A DNA stretch of 64,000 nucleotides from Ruegeria arenilitoris (GCF_013030985.1 NZ_WPYP01000002.1:336790-400789); one strand, 5' to 3'; numbered from the stretch's first letter, positions 28,385 through 37,906 are shown. Translations and numbers: made by a program. The notes: generated by a model not told the origin, from the sequence alone.

Positions 28385-29305
28385 ATGACAACTCTTGTAT
28401 TTGGCCATAAATCCCCCGACACCGATTCCACCGGCTCTCCGATCCTGTGGTCGTGGTACCTGAACGAAGTCAAAGGCGAACAGGCCGAGCCCGTTCTGCT
28501 GGGTGAACCCAACACTGAAGCCGCGTTCATGCTGCAGCGCTGGGACCTGCCCAAGCCGCGCATCATCGACGACGTCGAAGCCGATGCGCCGGTTGTCATC
28601 GTCGACACCAACAACCCGGCCGAGCTGCCCGCCAGCGTCAACAGCGCCGACATCCGCGCCATCATCGACCACCACAAGCTGGTTGGCGGTCTGGAAACCA
28701 AAGGCCCGATCGACATCACCGTGCGCCCGCTGGCCTGCACCGCGACCATCATGGTCGACCTGATGGGCGACGACGCCGCCAAGATGCCCGAAGCCATCAA
28801 AGGCGCGGCGCTGACCTGCATTCTTTCGGACACGCTGGAATTCCGCTCGCCCACCACCACCGCGCATGACCGCGAAGTGGCCGAGAAACTGGCCGCCGAT
28901 CTTGGTCTGGACGTCTCGGCCTATGCCGCCGACATGTTCGCGGCGAAATCGGACGTGTCGTCCTTCTCGGACGCTGAACTGATCCGCATGGACAGCAAGG
29001 AATACGAAGTCGACGGCACCAAGTTCCGCGTCTCGGTTCTGGAAACCACCGCACCCGGCGTCGTGCTGGACCGCAAAGCCAGCCTGGCGGATTCGATGGT
29101 AAATGTCGCCCAGGAAGATGGTGTCGATCAGGTTCTGCTGTTCGTGGTCGACATCCTGAACGAAGAAGCCACCCTGCTGGTGCCGAACGATCTGGTCAAA
29201 GGCGTTGCCGAAAAGAGCTTTGGCGCATCGGTCGATGGCGACGCCGTTGTTCTGCCTGGCATCATGAGCCGCAAAAAGCAGATCATTCCGAACCTCAAGG
29301 TCTGA
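28385..29305 (+). CDS. ppaC: Manganese-dependent inorganic pyrophosphatase
   Basis: This family II pyrophosphatase hydrolyses PPi. The 306-residue protein begins TTLVFGHKSPDTDS, has VDTNNP, the DHH motif in IIDHHKLVGGL and a C-terminal DHHA2 domain ending with SRKKQIIPNL. Length is as usual. It is a single gene with its own terminator. Confidence 0.95.
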   Translation: MTTLVFGHKSPDTDSTGSPILWSWYLNEVKGEQAEPVLLGEPNTEAAFMLQRWDLPKPRIIDDVEADAPVVIVDTNNPAELPASVNSADIRAIIDHHKLVGGLETKGPIDITVRPLACTATIMVDLMGDDAAKMPEAIKGAALTCILSDTLEFRSPTTTAHDREVAEKLAADLGLDVSAYAADMFAAKSDVSSFSDAELIRMDSKEYEVDGTKFRVSVLETTAPGVVLDRKASLADSMVNVAQEDGVDQVLLFVVDILNEEATLLVPNDLVKGVAEKSFGASVDGDAVVLPGIMSRKKQIIPNLKV

Positions 29306-29333
29306 GACACCCGCACCAGAGGTAACTCATTTA

Positions 29334-29358
29334 GGGCGCCCATTCGGCGCCCTTTTTT
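29334..29358 (+). terminator. Rho-independent terminator after ppaC
   Basis: GGGCGCC at 29334-29340 pairs with GGCGCCC at 29346-29352, followed by six T. The final bases touch the stop of the convergent gene. Confidence 0.92.
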
Positions 29359-30259
29359 ATTCAACGTAGGTCTCGGTCTCGGATGTATCGGCTGGCATAT
29401 GAAATATGGTCCCGTCCCTGCGGTAGATGATCAATTTGTGATCATCAGCCAATTCCTGTTGGCTGATGTGCTGCCATTTGCTGTTTGCTTCTGTGATTTC
29501 ACGGCTGAAATACTGGACGCATAGCCGGGTCACCCCGACCCACAATGTATCGCCGGGACATTTGCCGCCTTCCGGTCTCTCACTGGTTTCGGCTTTGAAC
29601 TCGAAGCAGGTTTCAAACATCAGATACCCACGACATCTCTGCGCCGCGTAATAGTAAATCTGGTAAGTGAAAACGAAAGCCCGTTCGGTATTGGCAAAGA
29701 ACAGAATTTCATTTCTCTGTTTCTCGTTCCGGTCCAGCCAATACAAAGGCGAGAATAACTCGAACGCCGTTGCGCCCATAAACCTGCGTTCGCCCATCAT
29801 TTCCATGTATCGAATCGGTTCGTGTTTTGCAGAAGCCCAGTCGCGTATGGGTGGGTTGAATTCACCATCATGGTACATGAAGTCCTCCTCTCCAAAGATT
29901 GCTTTCGCAAAAATCAGGTTCAGACCGCGATGGCCGGTGTTTTTCACCACCGATGTGACCTTGACCGGCAACATGCCACCGCTTTCGAATTCTGCGCCGA
30001 CAGTTGCCGAGACATCCACCTCGAGCACGTAGTTCTTTCCTGCCTCCAGTAAACCGAACTGCAATACAGCCCATAGCCCCGCCAGAGTGATTGCAATGAT
30101 TTGGAACCATCGGAAAAAAGCCTCTGCAAAGCCGCTTCCTTTGCCTCCTTCGCGCATGGCTTCTCCAAAAAAATAAAAGAATGACTGGCCATAATGTACC
30201 ATGAATCCGGTCATCTGACGATTTGCATCATCTGGCCGCGTGCCCATCGGGATGGTCAT
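29357..30259 (-). CDS. Unknown protein with one membrane segment
   Basis: I do not recognise this 300-residue protein. Residues about 49-70 (FFRWFQIIAITLAGLWAVLQF) form one membrane segment with a basic/charged N-terminal part. The rest looks like a folded extracytoplasmic domain: VLEVDVSATVGAEF strand region, Tyr-rich middle (FVFTYQIYYYAAQRCRG), and four Cys in the last third. GC content is lower than in the neighbours, so recent gain is possible. It stands alone, convergent with ppaC and divergent from the HAD gene. Confidence 0.7.
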   Translation of the reverse strand: MTIPMGTRPDDANRQMTGFMVHYGQSFFYFFGEAMREGGKGSGFAEAFFRWFQIIAITLAGLWAVLQFGLLEAGKNYVLEVDVSATVGAEFESGGMLPVKVTSVVKNTGHRGLNLIFAKAIFGEEDFMYHDGEFNPPIRDWASAKHEPIRYMEMMGERRFMGATAFELFSPLYWLDRNEKQRNEILFFANTERAFVFTYQIYYYAAQRCRGYLMFETCFEFKAETSERPEGGKCPGDTLWVGVTRLCVQYFSREITEANSKWQHISQQELADDHKLIIYRRDGTIFHMPADTSETETYVE

Positions 30260-30314
30260 TCCCCGCTGGCTTTGGCATAGCTAGCGCAAACCTGCTTTCT
30301 TTTCCGAGGCCATT

Positions 30315-31190
30315 ATGACCGAGATCATCCACGCCCTGTCCGAAGTATCCGACCGCTATAAGGCGCTGTTCGTTGACCTTTGGGGTTGCGTTCACAACGG
30401 CATCACGGCCTTCCCCGAGGCTGTCGCTGCCCTTCAGGCCTATCGGGCAAAAGGCGGGATTGTGGTGTTGGTCACGAACTCTCCGAAACCCCGCGCAGGC
30501 GTGGCTGTGCAGCTCGAGCACTTCAACGTGCCCGCCGATGCCTATGACACCATTGCCACCAGCGGTGACTCGGCGCGTTCGGCGATGTTCCGGGGCGCGG
30601 TTGGTGAAAAGGTCTATTTCATGGGGGAATGGGAGCGTGATGTCGGGTTCTTTGAACCGCTGAAACTGCTGCACCACCCCATCCACATCGAACGTGTGCC
30701 GCTGGATGAGGCCGAAGGCATCGTCTGTTGCGGTCCGTTCGATCCGATGGCGGACCCGTCGGTCAACCGTCCCGATTTCCTCTATGCCAAGCAAAAGGGC
30801 ATGAAGCTGCTGTGCGCCAACCCCGATATCGTAGTTGACCGGGGCGAGGTCCGGGAATGGTGCGCAGGCGCGCTGGCCAAGCTTTACACCGAGATGGGCG
30901 GAGAGAGCCTTTACTTCGGCAAACCGCATCCGCCGATCTATGATCTGGCCCGCCGCCGGTTGCAGGAACTGGGTCATGACATCCCTGACGGCGACATTCT
31001 GGTGATCGGTGATGGCCCCCATACCGACATTCTGGGTGGCATGGGAGAGGGGATTGATTCTCTGTTCATTTCAGGCGGATTGGCTGCGGCCGAAACAAAA
31101 ACTGAGCACCATCCGCACCATGAATCCCTAACCGATTATATCGCAAGGGAAAATATCAACCCCACCTTTACAATCGGCCGCCTGAGATAG
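30315..31190 (+). CDS. HAD-superfamily hydrolase, TIGR01459 type
   Basis: The 291-residue protein is a class IIA HAD phosphatase related to NagD. Motif I is LFVDLWGCVHNG (nucleophile Asp near residue 21), followed by VVLVTNSPKPR (motif II), a C2 cap, GKPHPPIYDLA (Lys motif III) and VIGDGPHTDILGG (motif IV). It hydrolyses a small phosphorylated compound of unknown identity. Confidence 0.9.
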   Translation: MTEIIHALSEVSDRYKALFVDLWGCVHNGITAFPEAVAALQAYRAKGGIVVLVTNSPKPRAGVAVQLEHFNVPADAYDTIATSGDSARSAMFRGAVGEKVYFMGEWERDVGFFEPLKLLHHPIHIERVPLDEAEGIVCCGPFDPMADPSVNRPDFLYAKQKGMKLLCANPDIVVDRGEVREWCAGALAKLYTEMGGESLYFGKPHPPIYDLARRRLQELGHDIPDGDILVIGDGPHTDILGGMGEGIDSLFISGGLAAAETKTEHHPHHESLTDYIARENINPTFTIGRLR

Positions 31191-31290
31191 TCAGAAAAGA
31201 CTTGATTTTCTGCGACTGCGAAGTAATAAAGTTGCCGAACAGGGGTGACTTCGGTTGTTTTGTTGCCCTACGGATTTAAGTGAGGGCGAC

Positions 31291-31734
31291 ATGTTGGACA
31301 ATCTTCCGCGCGGCACGATCTGTATCGAAGACATCGAAATGGGCATGACCCGTCACCTGCGCAAAGTGGTGACAGACGAAGACATCGAGATGTTCGCGCA
31401 GGTATCTACTGACCGGAATCCGGTACATCTGGATGACGATTATGCCCGCGACACGATCTTTGAGGGCCGCATCGCGCACGGGATGCTGACTGCCGGCCTG
31501 ATCTCGGCCGTAATTGGGGAACAGCTGCCCGGCCACGGCACGGTATACATGGGCCAGTCGCTGAAGTTCCTGGCTCCTGTCCGCCCCGGTGACATGGTCT
31601 ATGCCGAAGTCAAGGTGATCGACATCGACTTTTCCAAGCGTCGGGTCAAGCTGGACTGCCATTGCTCGGTCGACGGTAAGAAAGTGCTGATCGGCGAAGC
31701 CATGGTGCTGGCCCCGTCGCGCAAGTTTGACTGA
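31291..31734 (+). CDS. MaoC-like (R)-specific enoyl-CoA hydratase
   Basis: The 147-residue hotdog-fold protein has the hydratase 2 motif in FAQVSTDRNPVHLDDDYA (catalytic Asp and His), then IAHGMLTAGLIS and GTVYMGQSLKFLAPV. PhaJ-type members feed (R)-3-hydroxyacyl-CoA into polyester synthesis; here the role is unassigned. A GAGGGCGAC site precedes ATG 31291; the longer frame from 31255 is rejected. Confidence 0.88.
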   Translation: MLDNLPRGTICIEDIEMGMTRHLRKVVTDEDIEMFAQVSTDRNPVHLDDDYARDTIFEGRIAHGMLTAGLISAVIGEQLPGHGTVYMGQSLKFLAPVRPGDMVYAEVKVIDIDFSKRRVKLDCHCSVDGKKVLIGEAMVLAPSRKFD

Positions 31735-31830
31735 TCGGCCCTCGCCGCCACAGCCTTTGATCTGCGTCATTCCTGTGGCGGGTCGGCACGCTAAGCTCCC
31801 ATGCGAATTAATTTGCATTGGGTTTGAAAC

Positions 31831-32322
31831 ATGGCTGCATCAAGCAAAGCGGATCTGCTGGCAATCACCGAAAAAGAGTTCTCCAAACTCAGGACGCTGA
31901 TTACGCCTTTGGAACCCCAGCAGGCCCTTTTGAAAGATGACGACGAGACGTCGATCAAGGATGTTATCGGACATAGGGCGCACTGGATTGATCTGTTCCT
32001 GGGCTGGTATGCTGACGGGCAGGCGGGAAAGGAAGTGTACTTTCCGGCTCGGGGATACAAGTGGAATGAACTACGCCGCTATAACTTAGAACTGCGCCAA
32101 AAACAGGCGAACCTGTCTTGGGACGAAGCTGTGCAGGAACTGGACGCGGGCTATCGCAATCTGGCTGAATTCCTTGAAACACGATCAAACGCCGAGCTGT
32201 ACGAGGGCCCCATGCAGGGCGCCAAAAACAACTGGACACCGGGCCGATGGGCCGAGGCCGCCGGTGCCAGCCACTTCAGGTCAGCGGCAAAATACATCCG
32301 CGGTCGGCTGCGATCGTTGTGA
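31831..32322 (+). CDS. ClbS/DfsB family four-helix bundle protein
   Basis: The 163-residue protein fits the ClbS/DfsB family (DinB-like fold). Typical parts are ADLLAITEKEFSKL, IKDVIGHRAHWIDLFLGWY, YKWNELRRYN and a C-terminal SAAKYIRGRLRSL. ClbS is a colibactin self-resistance protein, but most family members have other, unknown roles; no colibactin-like cluster is here. Confidence 0.85.
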   Translation: MAASSKADLLAITEKEFSKLRTLITPLEPQQALLKDDDETSIKDVIGHRAHWIDLFLGWYADGQAGKEVYFPARGYKWNELRRYNLELRQKQANLSWDEAVQELDAGYRNLAEFLETRSNAELYEGPMQGAKNNWTPGRWAEAAGASHFRSAAKYIRGRLRSL

Positions 32323-32416
32323 CGGTCGGCGGCTTCGCAATTCTTCATCGGGGATTTTGGCCCGCCCCTGACATCATGTGCTTGAACATAGGTCTAAGGA
32401 CCAGTACCCACTGCGC

Positions 32417-33349
32417 ATGCATATCATCCGGGACTATCAATATATCGAGCCTCAGGACCGCGGCGCCAGCGTGGCGATCGGGAATTTTGACGGCGTTCAT
32501 ATCGGCCACCAGTCAGTGATCGAACTGGCGCGCAATGCCGCCCCGGATGCCCCTTTGGGCGTGATGACATTCGAACCCCACCCGCGCGAGTACTTTGCGC
32601 CTGATGCGCCCCCTTTTCGCCTGATGCGCGGCAACGCCCGCGCGCACCGGCTGGAAAAGCTGGGCGTGCGGAAACTGTACGAATTGCCCTTCAACGCAGC
32701 CTTGGCCGGGCTGACACCCAAGGAGTTCGCCCGCAACGTGATCTGCGACGGGCTCGGCCTGTCGCACGTCGTCGTGGGGGCCGATTTCTGTTTCGGCAAA
32801 GGCCGCAGCGGTACGGCTGATGACATGGTCCGCTTTGGGCAGGAGATGGGGTTCGGTGTCACCATTGCTCCGCTGATGGAGCGGTCTGAGAACGTGGTGT
32901 CCTCGACCGCAATCCGCACCGCCCTGTCCGAAGGCCGCCCGCGCGATGCCGCCGCCATGCTGGGTCATTGGCACCGGATCGAGGGCGAAGTGATAGGTGG
33001 CGAACAGCGTGGCCGCGAGCTGGGTTTCCCCACGGCAAACATGTCCATCGAAGGCCTGCACCCGCCGAAATTCGGCGTCTACGCGGTGCTGGTCGATGTG
33101 TTGGACGGCCCCCATCAGGGCAGCTATCACGGTGCAGCGTCGGTCGGGACGCGCCCGATGTTCAATGGCGAAGTGCCCAATATCGAAACCTTCCTGTTCG
33201 ATTTCTCGGGCGACCTCTATGGGGCGACCTTGTCGGTCGGCTTGATCGACTATCTGCGCCCCGAGATGACCTTTGACGGGCTGGAAGAGCTTGTCGCGCA
33301 GATGGATGCCGATTGCGACAAGGCCCGCAGCATTCTGGCGACGTTATGA
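32417..33349 (+). CDS. ribF: Bifunctional riboflavin kinase / FAD synthetase
   Basis: RibF phosphorylates riboflavin to FMN and adenylates it to FAD. The 310-residue protein has the nucleotidyltransferase motif AIGNFDGVHIGHQ (residues about 20-32), VVGADFCFGKGRSG, SSTAIR, and the kinase domain with RGRELGFPTANM and the ETFLFDFSGDLYG part. ATG 32417 gives the family start MHIIRDY. Its TGA overlaps the next ATG. Confidence 0.95.
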   Translation: MHIIRDYQYIEPQDRGASVAIGNFDGVHIGHQSVIELARNAAPDAPLGVMTFEPHPREYFAPDAPPFRLMRGNARAHRLEKLGVRKLYELPFNAALAGLTPKEFARNVICDGLGLSHVVVGADFCFGKGRSGTADDMVRFGQEMGFGVTIAPLMERSENVVSSTAIRTALSEGRPRDAAAMLGHWHRIEGEVIGGEQRGRELGFPTANMSIEGLHPPKFGVYAVLVDVLDGPHQGSYHGAASVGTRPMFNGEVPNIETFLFDFSGDLYGATLSVGLIDYLRPEMTFDGLEELVAQMDADCDKARSILATL

Positions 33350-33819
33350 CCGCCGATCCGATTGATCGCGACGGCCTCAGCCCCCGTTTCTGGGAACGCA
33401 AGCCGCTGACCAAGATGAACCAGCGCGAGTGGGAGGCGCTGTGCGACGGCTGCGGCAAATGCTGCCTGAACAAGTTGGAGGACGAGGATACCGGTGAGGT
33501 TGCCTTGACCTGCGTCGCCTGCCGCCTGCTGGATGATGAGACCTGCCGCTGCACCCAATACGACATCCGCCACCAGTTCGTGCCGGAATGTATCGTGATG
33601 AAGCCCGATAACATTGACGACCATGCCTATTGGCTGCCGCAGACCTGCGCCTATCGTCTGCTGTGGGAAGGCAAACCTCTTTACGATTGGCACCCGTTGA
33701 TATCTGGTACGCCAAACAGCGTGCACGCGGCCGGAATGTCGGTTCGGGGGCGCACGGTATCCGAATTCGAAACACCGCTTGAAGAGTGGGAAGACCATAT
33801 CATCGAGGAGCCCAGCTGA
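33346..33819 (+). CDS. YcgN-family cysteine cluster protein
   Basis: The 157-residue protein belongs to UPF0260/YcgN. It has a FWERKPLTKMNQREWEALC start and Cys-rich motifs CDGCGKCCLNKLED and CVACRLLDDETCRCTQY, resembling a metal or Fe-S cluster site. Function is unknown. It overlaps both neighbours by 1-4 bp, so ribF, this gene and the aldolase form one operon. Confidence 0.92.
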   Translation: MTADPIDRDGLSPRFWERKPLTKMNQREWEALCDGCGKCCLNKLEDEDTGEVALTCVACRLLDDETCRCTQYDIRHQFVPECIVMKPDNIDDHAYWLPQTCAYRLLWEGKPLYDWHPLISGTPNSVHAAGMSVRGRTVSEFETPLEEWEDHIIEEPS

Positions 33820-34853
33820 TGTATTTCGCCTCTGACAATTCCGGGCCGGTTCACCCGCAGGTCATGGCCGCTTTGAACGCGGCCAATGAGGGCTATCAGA
33901 TGGCCTATGGCGCCGACACGCTGATGAACGAGGTACGGGATCGCATTCGCGGCATCTTTGAGGCTCCGGGCGCGGCGGTCTATCTGGTTGCAACCGGGAC
34001 AGCCGCGAATTCCTTGGCGCTGGCGACGTTGGCCAACCCTTGGGATACAGTCTTCTGCTCGCCTGTTGCCCATATCCACGAGGATGAGTGCAACGCTCCG
34101 GAGTTCTACAGCGGTGCCAAGCTGACGCTGGTGCCGGGCGGTGACAAAATGGACCCCGAGGCTCTGCGCCGTTCTATTCTGGCCGAAGAGACGCGCGGCG
34201 TGCACGGCCCTCAACGTGGACCGGTATCGATCACCCAGGTCACGGAACGTGGATCAGTCTATTCGCTGGCTGAATTGCAGGCGCTGTGCGGTGTGGCCAA
34301 GGAATACGGCCTGCCGGTGCATCTGGACGGCGCGCGGTTCACCAACGCGCTGGTCAGGCTGAACTGCTCTCCGGCCGAGATGACCTGGAAAGCGGGTGTG
34401 GACGCGGTCAGCTTTGGCGGCACCAAGAACGGGTTGATGGGGGTCGAGGCGGTTGTTTTCTTCGACGAATCCAAAGCCTGGGAATTCGAACTGCGGCGCA
34501 AGCGCGGCGCGCATCTGTTTTCCAAACACCGCTACCTGTCGGCGCAAATGGCGGCTTATCTGCAGGATGATCTGTGGCTGAAAACGGCCCGTCTGGCCAA
34601 TGAAAACTGCGCCCGTCTGGCCGAGGGGTTGCGCGCCAAGGGTGCCTCGTTCCTGCACGAACCGCAGGCGAACATGATTTTCGCGCAATTCTCACGGGCG
34701 CGACACAAACAGCTGCACGACGCGGGTGCCGTCTATCACCTGTGGGGGGCGGAACTGGACGGGGCCGATGACGCGGAAATCCTCGCCTGTCGCCTGGTTT
34801 GCGACTGGTCGGTCAGCGCCGAGGATATCAACCGGTTCCTCGCCCTGCTTTAA
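33819..34853 (+). CDS. Low-specificity L-threonine aldolase
   Basis: This PLP enzyme splits threonine to glycine and acetaldehyde. The 344-residue protein has MYFASDNSGPVHPQVM at the start, HLDGARFTNAL (PLP-binding Asp) and SFGGTKNGLMG with the PLP lysine near residue 205. Relatives include beta-eliminating lyases, so exact substrate is uncertain. Its ATG overlaps the upstream stop (TGATG). It converges with a hydrolase gene with a 4-bp overlap. Confidence 0.9.
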   Translation: MYFASDNSGPVHPQVMAALNAANEGYQMAYGADTLMNEVRDRIRGIFEAPGAAVYLVATGTAANSLALATLANPWDTVFCSPVAHIHEDECNAPEFYSGAKLTLVPGGDKMDPEALRRSILAEETRGVHGPQRGPVSITQVTERGSVYSLAELQALCGVAKEYGLPVHLDGARFTNALVRLNCSPAEMTWKAGVDAVSFGGTKNGLMGVEAVVFFDESKAWEFELRRKRGAHLFSKHRYLSAQMAAYLQDDLWLKTARLANENCARLAEGLRAKGASFLHEPQANMIFAQFSRARHKQLHDAGAVYHLWGAELDGADDAEILACRLVCDWSVSAEDINRFLALL

Positions 34854-35659
34854 CGGTCACGGGCGTCCTGCCAGAACTGCTGCACCAATCGCGCTGTGTC
34901 TTGCGGATGCGAAATCGGTACCATGTGCCCTGCGCGCTCGACCACGGCGCAGGATGCGTTTGTCAGCCGCCGTTGCAGCCCCTGACCAATTGCAGGCATC
35001 ACCGAGTGCGTCTTTGATCCGCTGAGGATCAGTATCGGCATGGTTGCGCGGTCCAGAACACCGGGGTTTAGCAGCCCCTTTTGATCCTGAAACAGAACAT
35101 CTTCCACCGCAGGAACAACGTGCACGCCCCGCACCATCGCCGCGCGCGTGCGCTCGGGCAGGTCTGGCCAGCGGGGGCTGTCATCGGTGCTCCACATCCG
35201 GTTGAACAGGCGCGCGGCCAGCGCCATGTCTCCGGCGACCAAAGCATCCGTGTAGGGCTGCGCCTCGTGGTCATGTTTCTCCACCAACTCGGGCGCATCC
35301 TGTTTCGCGATAGCAAAGAACACAGGCTCGATCAACACAGCGCTGCGGATCAGGTCAGGATATTCGGTCGCAAGACGCAGTGCGATCATGCCGCCGAAGG
35401 AATGACCGATCACGTCCATCGGCTCGGTCAACTGCGCAGCCGCCATTTCCGTTGTGAGGTCGAAATAATCCCCCTGCCCGTCCCAATCCGGGCTGCGGCC
35501 ATGCGACAGCATGTCGGGAGCGATCAGGGTCGCCTCGCCCTCCAGCGCCGCTGCCAGACCGGACCAGGCCCCGGAATGCGCAATGGTGCAGTGCAGGGTC
35601 AGCACCTTGCGCGCGCCATGCCCCAAGGTTCTGACATGAACCGACGACGGGTCCTTCAC
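34850..35659 (-). CDS. Alpha/beta hydrolase
   Basis: The 269-residue protein has an alpha/beta hydrolase core: LTLHCTIAHSGAWSGLAAAL, the nucleophile elbow VIGHSFGGMIALRL (Ser near residue 107), an acid in the ILILSGSKTH region and the His in VERAGHMVPISHP. No signal peptide is seen, so it is cytosolic. Substrate unknown. Its start overlaps the stop of the isomerase gene, suggesting coexpression. Confidence 0.87.
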   Translation of the reverse strand: MKDPSSVHVRTLGHGARKVLTLHCTIAHSGAWSGLAAALEGEATLIAPDMLSHGRSPDWDGQGDYFDLTTEMAAAQLTEPMDVIGHSFGGMIALRLATEYPDLIRSAVLIEPVFFAIAKQDAPELVEKHDHEAQPYTDALVAGDMALAARLFNRMWSTDDSPRWPDLPERTRAAMVRGVHVVPAVEDVLFQDQKGLLNPGVLDRATMPILILSGSKTHSVMPAIGQGLQRRLTNASCAVVERAGHMVPISHPQDTARLVQQFWQDARDR

Positions 35660-36258
35660 CCTTTCGTCTCGGTCAGGTGCCGATCCAGATCGTCCAACCG
35701 ATCCTGCCCCCAGAACCTCTGATCATCCTCGGTAATATAAAAGGGCGCACCAAAGACGCCGCGATCCACTGCCTCTTCCAGATTGGCGGCATAGGTTTCG
35801 GCACCAACCAGCAGGCCACTATCCGCAAGGTTCGGATCGAATCCGGCCTGAGACAGGCAATCGCGGACCACGTCATCCTGCGCGATGTCCTTCTCCTCTG
35901 CCCAGCAGGCGCGCAGGAAAGACTGGACCAGCTTGCCCACATCGCCAGACCCATCCTTGGCCGCCGCAATCACGGCATAAGAGGACGGCGCCATATTGGT
36001 CGGCCAATGCGCGGGCTGCAAATTGAACTCCACGCCCAAATTTCTGGACTGCCGCTGCAATTCCTGTGCCCGGTATTCGACGCGCGAGATATGCCGACCC
36101 TTGGGCGGCGTCCCCCCGGTGCGCGCGAACAGGGCCATGATGTCCAGCGGCTTGTAGTTGATCGTCGCACCGTGCTTGGCGGCGATCTCCTCCAGCCGCG
36201 CGCCCGCCAGATAGGTGAATGGCGAAATTGTCGCAAAATAGTAGTCAATGGTGGCCAT
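35656..36258 (-). CDS. DsbA-family 2-hydroxychromene-2-carboxylate isomerase-like
   Basis: The 200-residue protein is a kappa-class GST/HCCA isomerase type thioredoxin fold. It begins IDYYFATISPFTYLAG, where the Ser replaces the DsbA Cys, and ends with GVFGAPFYITEDDQRFWGQDRL. Glutathione-dependent isomerisation or conjugation is likely; naphthalene genes are absent, so the substrate is open. ATG 36258 is chosen; the frame to 36468 is an extension through the prs promoter. Confidence 0.88.
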   Translation of the reverse strand: MATIDYYFATISPFTYLAGARLEEIAAKHGATINYKPLDIMALFARTGGTPPKGRHISRVEYRAQELQRQSRNLGVEFNLQPAHWPTNMAPSSYAVIAAAKDGSGDVGKLVQSFLRACWAEEKDIAQDDVVRDCLSQAGFDPNLADSGLLVGAETYAANLEEAVDRGVFGAPFYITEDDQRFWGQDRLDDLDRHLTETKG

Positions 36259-36366
36259 GTTCACTTTCTCCGCAGCGTTATCTTTGCTGGACGGTAAGGC
36301 CATGCTAAGCGGTGTCAACATCACGAATCTGTCACATTTGCCATTGCTGCCCGGGGACCTCAGCCG

Positions 36367-37386
36367 ATGCCGACACTCAACGAACCCAAGCTTATCGCTG
36401 GGAACGCAAATCTTCCGCTTGCCAAATCCATTGCTCGCCGCATGAGCCTGTATCGCGGCGTCGATCAAGGTCTGGTCGATGCGCGGGTCGAACGGTTCAA
36501 CGACGGCGAGATCTTTGTCGAAGTGTTCGAAAACGTCCGGGGCGAGGATATGTTCATCGTCCAGCCGACCTCGAACCCGGCCAATGACAATCTGATGGAA
36601 CTGCTGATCATCGCCGACGCACTGCGCCGGTCTTCGGCCCAGCGGATCACCGCCGTGATCCCCTATTTCGGTTATGCCCGTCAGGACCGCCGCACCAAGG
36701 CCCGCACGCCCATCAGTGCCAAGCTGGTCGCAAACATGCTGACCGGTGCCGGGATCGAGCGGATTCTAACCATGGACCTGCATGCCGCCCAGATTCAGGG
36801 ATTCTTCGACATGCCGGTCGACAACCTCTATGCTTCTCCGATTTTTGCGCTGGATGTGAAGCACCAGTTCAAGGACAGCCTAGATGAGCTCATGGTGGTC
36901 TCACCTGACGTAGGCGGCGTGGCCCGCGCGCGCGAACTGGCAAAGCGCATCAACGCCCCCCTGTCGATCGTGGACAAACGCCGCGAAAAAGCCGGTGAAG
37001 TGGCCGAGATGACCGTGATCGGTGACGTGAAGGACAAGATTTGCCTGATCGTGGACGACATGTGCGACACTGCCGGCACGCTGTGCAAAGCGGCGCAGGT
37101 CCTGCTGGATAATGGCGCGAAAGAAGTGCACTCGTACATCACTCATGGCGTCATGAGCGGCCCTGCGGTCGAACGTGTGACGAACTCGGTGATGAAGTCG
37201 CTGGTGCTGACCGACACGATTCAGCCCACCAAAGAGATCACCAAGGCCAAGAATATCCGCATCGTTCCGACCGCGCCGATCTTTACCCAGGCGATCCTGA
37301 ACATCTGGAACGGCACCAGCGTGTCGTCGCTGTTCGAGGACAAGACCCTGACGCCGATCTATGAATCCATGTACCACATGGACTGA
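36367..37386 (+). CDS. prs: Ribose-phosphate pyrophosphokinase
   Basis: Prs makes PRPP from ribose 5-phosphate and ATP, the precursor of nucleotides, His and Trp. The 339-residue protein has [18 protein letters not shown] at its start, [16 protein letters not shown], the ATP-binding [19 protein letters not shown], and the PRPP loop [13 protein letters not shown]. Length is slightly above the common 310-320. rpiB follows after a terminator. Confidence 0.96.
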   Translation: MPTLNEPKLIAGNANLPLAKSIARRMSLYRGVDQGLVDARVERFNDGEIFVEVFENVRGEDMFIVQPTSNPANDNLMELLIIADALRRSSAQRITAVIPYFGYARQDRRTKARTPISAKLVANMLTGAGIERILTMDLHAAQIQGFFDMPVDNLYASPIFALDVKHQFKDSLDELMVVSPDVGGVARARELAKRINAPLSIVDKRREKAGEVAEMTVIGDVKDKICLIVDDMCDTAGTLCKAAQVLLDNGAKEVHSYITHGVMSGPAVERVTNSVMKSLVLTDTIQPTKEITKAKNIRIVPTAPIFTQAILNIWNGTSVSSLFEDKTLTPIYESMYHMD

Positions 37387-37393
37387 CTGAGAC

Positions 37394-37418
37394 GGGCGGC
37401 CCAACAGCCGCCCTTTTT
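37394..37418 (+). terminator. Rho-independent terminator after prs
   Basis: GGGCGGC at 37394-37400 pairs with GCCGCCC at 37407-37413, followed by five T. It lies only 8 bp after the prs stop and 29 bp before the rpiB start. Confidence 0.92.
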
Positions 37419-37446
37419 CGTTGAAAACCCAAAGCAGGACGTTTCC

Positions 37447-37896
37447 GTGACAGCCTCAAAACGCATTGTTCTTTCCAGCGACCACGCAGCCATCGAATTG
37501 CGCCAAGCCGTCGCCGACCATGTTGCAGCCCAAGGCTGGGACGTAGTCGATATCGGACCGACCACACCCGAAAGCACGCATTACCCCAAACATGGCAAAG
37601 CCGCAGCGCAGGCCGTGGCCTCGGGCGACTGCCAGCTGGGTATCATTCTGTGCGGCACCGGACAGGGCATCATGATGGCGGCCAACAAAGTGCCCGGCAT
37701 CCGTTGTGGCGTCTGCTCGGACGCATTTTCGGCCCGGATGATCCGCCAGCACAACAACGCCAACATGCTGTCAATTGGCGCGCGCGTCGTCGGGGAAGGT
37801 CAGGCGCTGGACATCGTCGACGCCTTCCTGACCGCCGAGTTTGAAGGCGGCCGTCACGCAACGCGGGTGGACATGATTGAGGCGGAAAACGGCTAG
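37447..37896 (+). CDS. rpiB: Ribose-5-phosphate isomerase B
   Basis: RpiB interconverts ribose 5-phosphate and ribulose 5-phosphate, supplying the substrate of the adjacent prs. The 149-residue protein has LSSDHAAIELR at the start, the active-site CGTGQGIMMAANK and the RIRCGVCSD-type segment (IRCGVCSDAFSARM with HNNANML). It starts with GTG. The stem 37881-37890/37897-37906 spans its stop codon. Confidence 0.95.
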   Translation: MTASKRIVLSSDHAAIELRQAVADHVAAQGWDVVDIGPTTPESTHYPKHGKAAAQAVASGDCQLGIILCGTGQGIMMAANKVPGIRCGVCSDAFSARMIRQHNNANMLSIGARVVGEGQALDIVDAFLTAEFEGGRHATRVDMIEAENG

Positions 37897-37906
37897 GTTT
37901 TCCGCC
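37881..37906 (+). repeat. Perfect 10-bp hairpin across the rpiB stop codon
   Basis: GGCGGAAAAC at 37881-37890 and GTTTTCCGCC at 37897-37906 flank a six-base loop that contains the TAG stop. No T tract follows, so it may act as a 3' processing or stability element rather than a terminator. A further 8-bp stem TGAGCAGA (37924-37931)/TCTGCTCA (37942-37949) follows. Confidence 0.6.
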
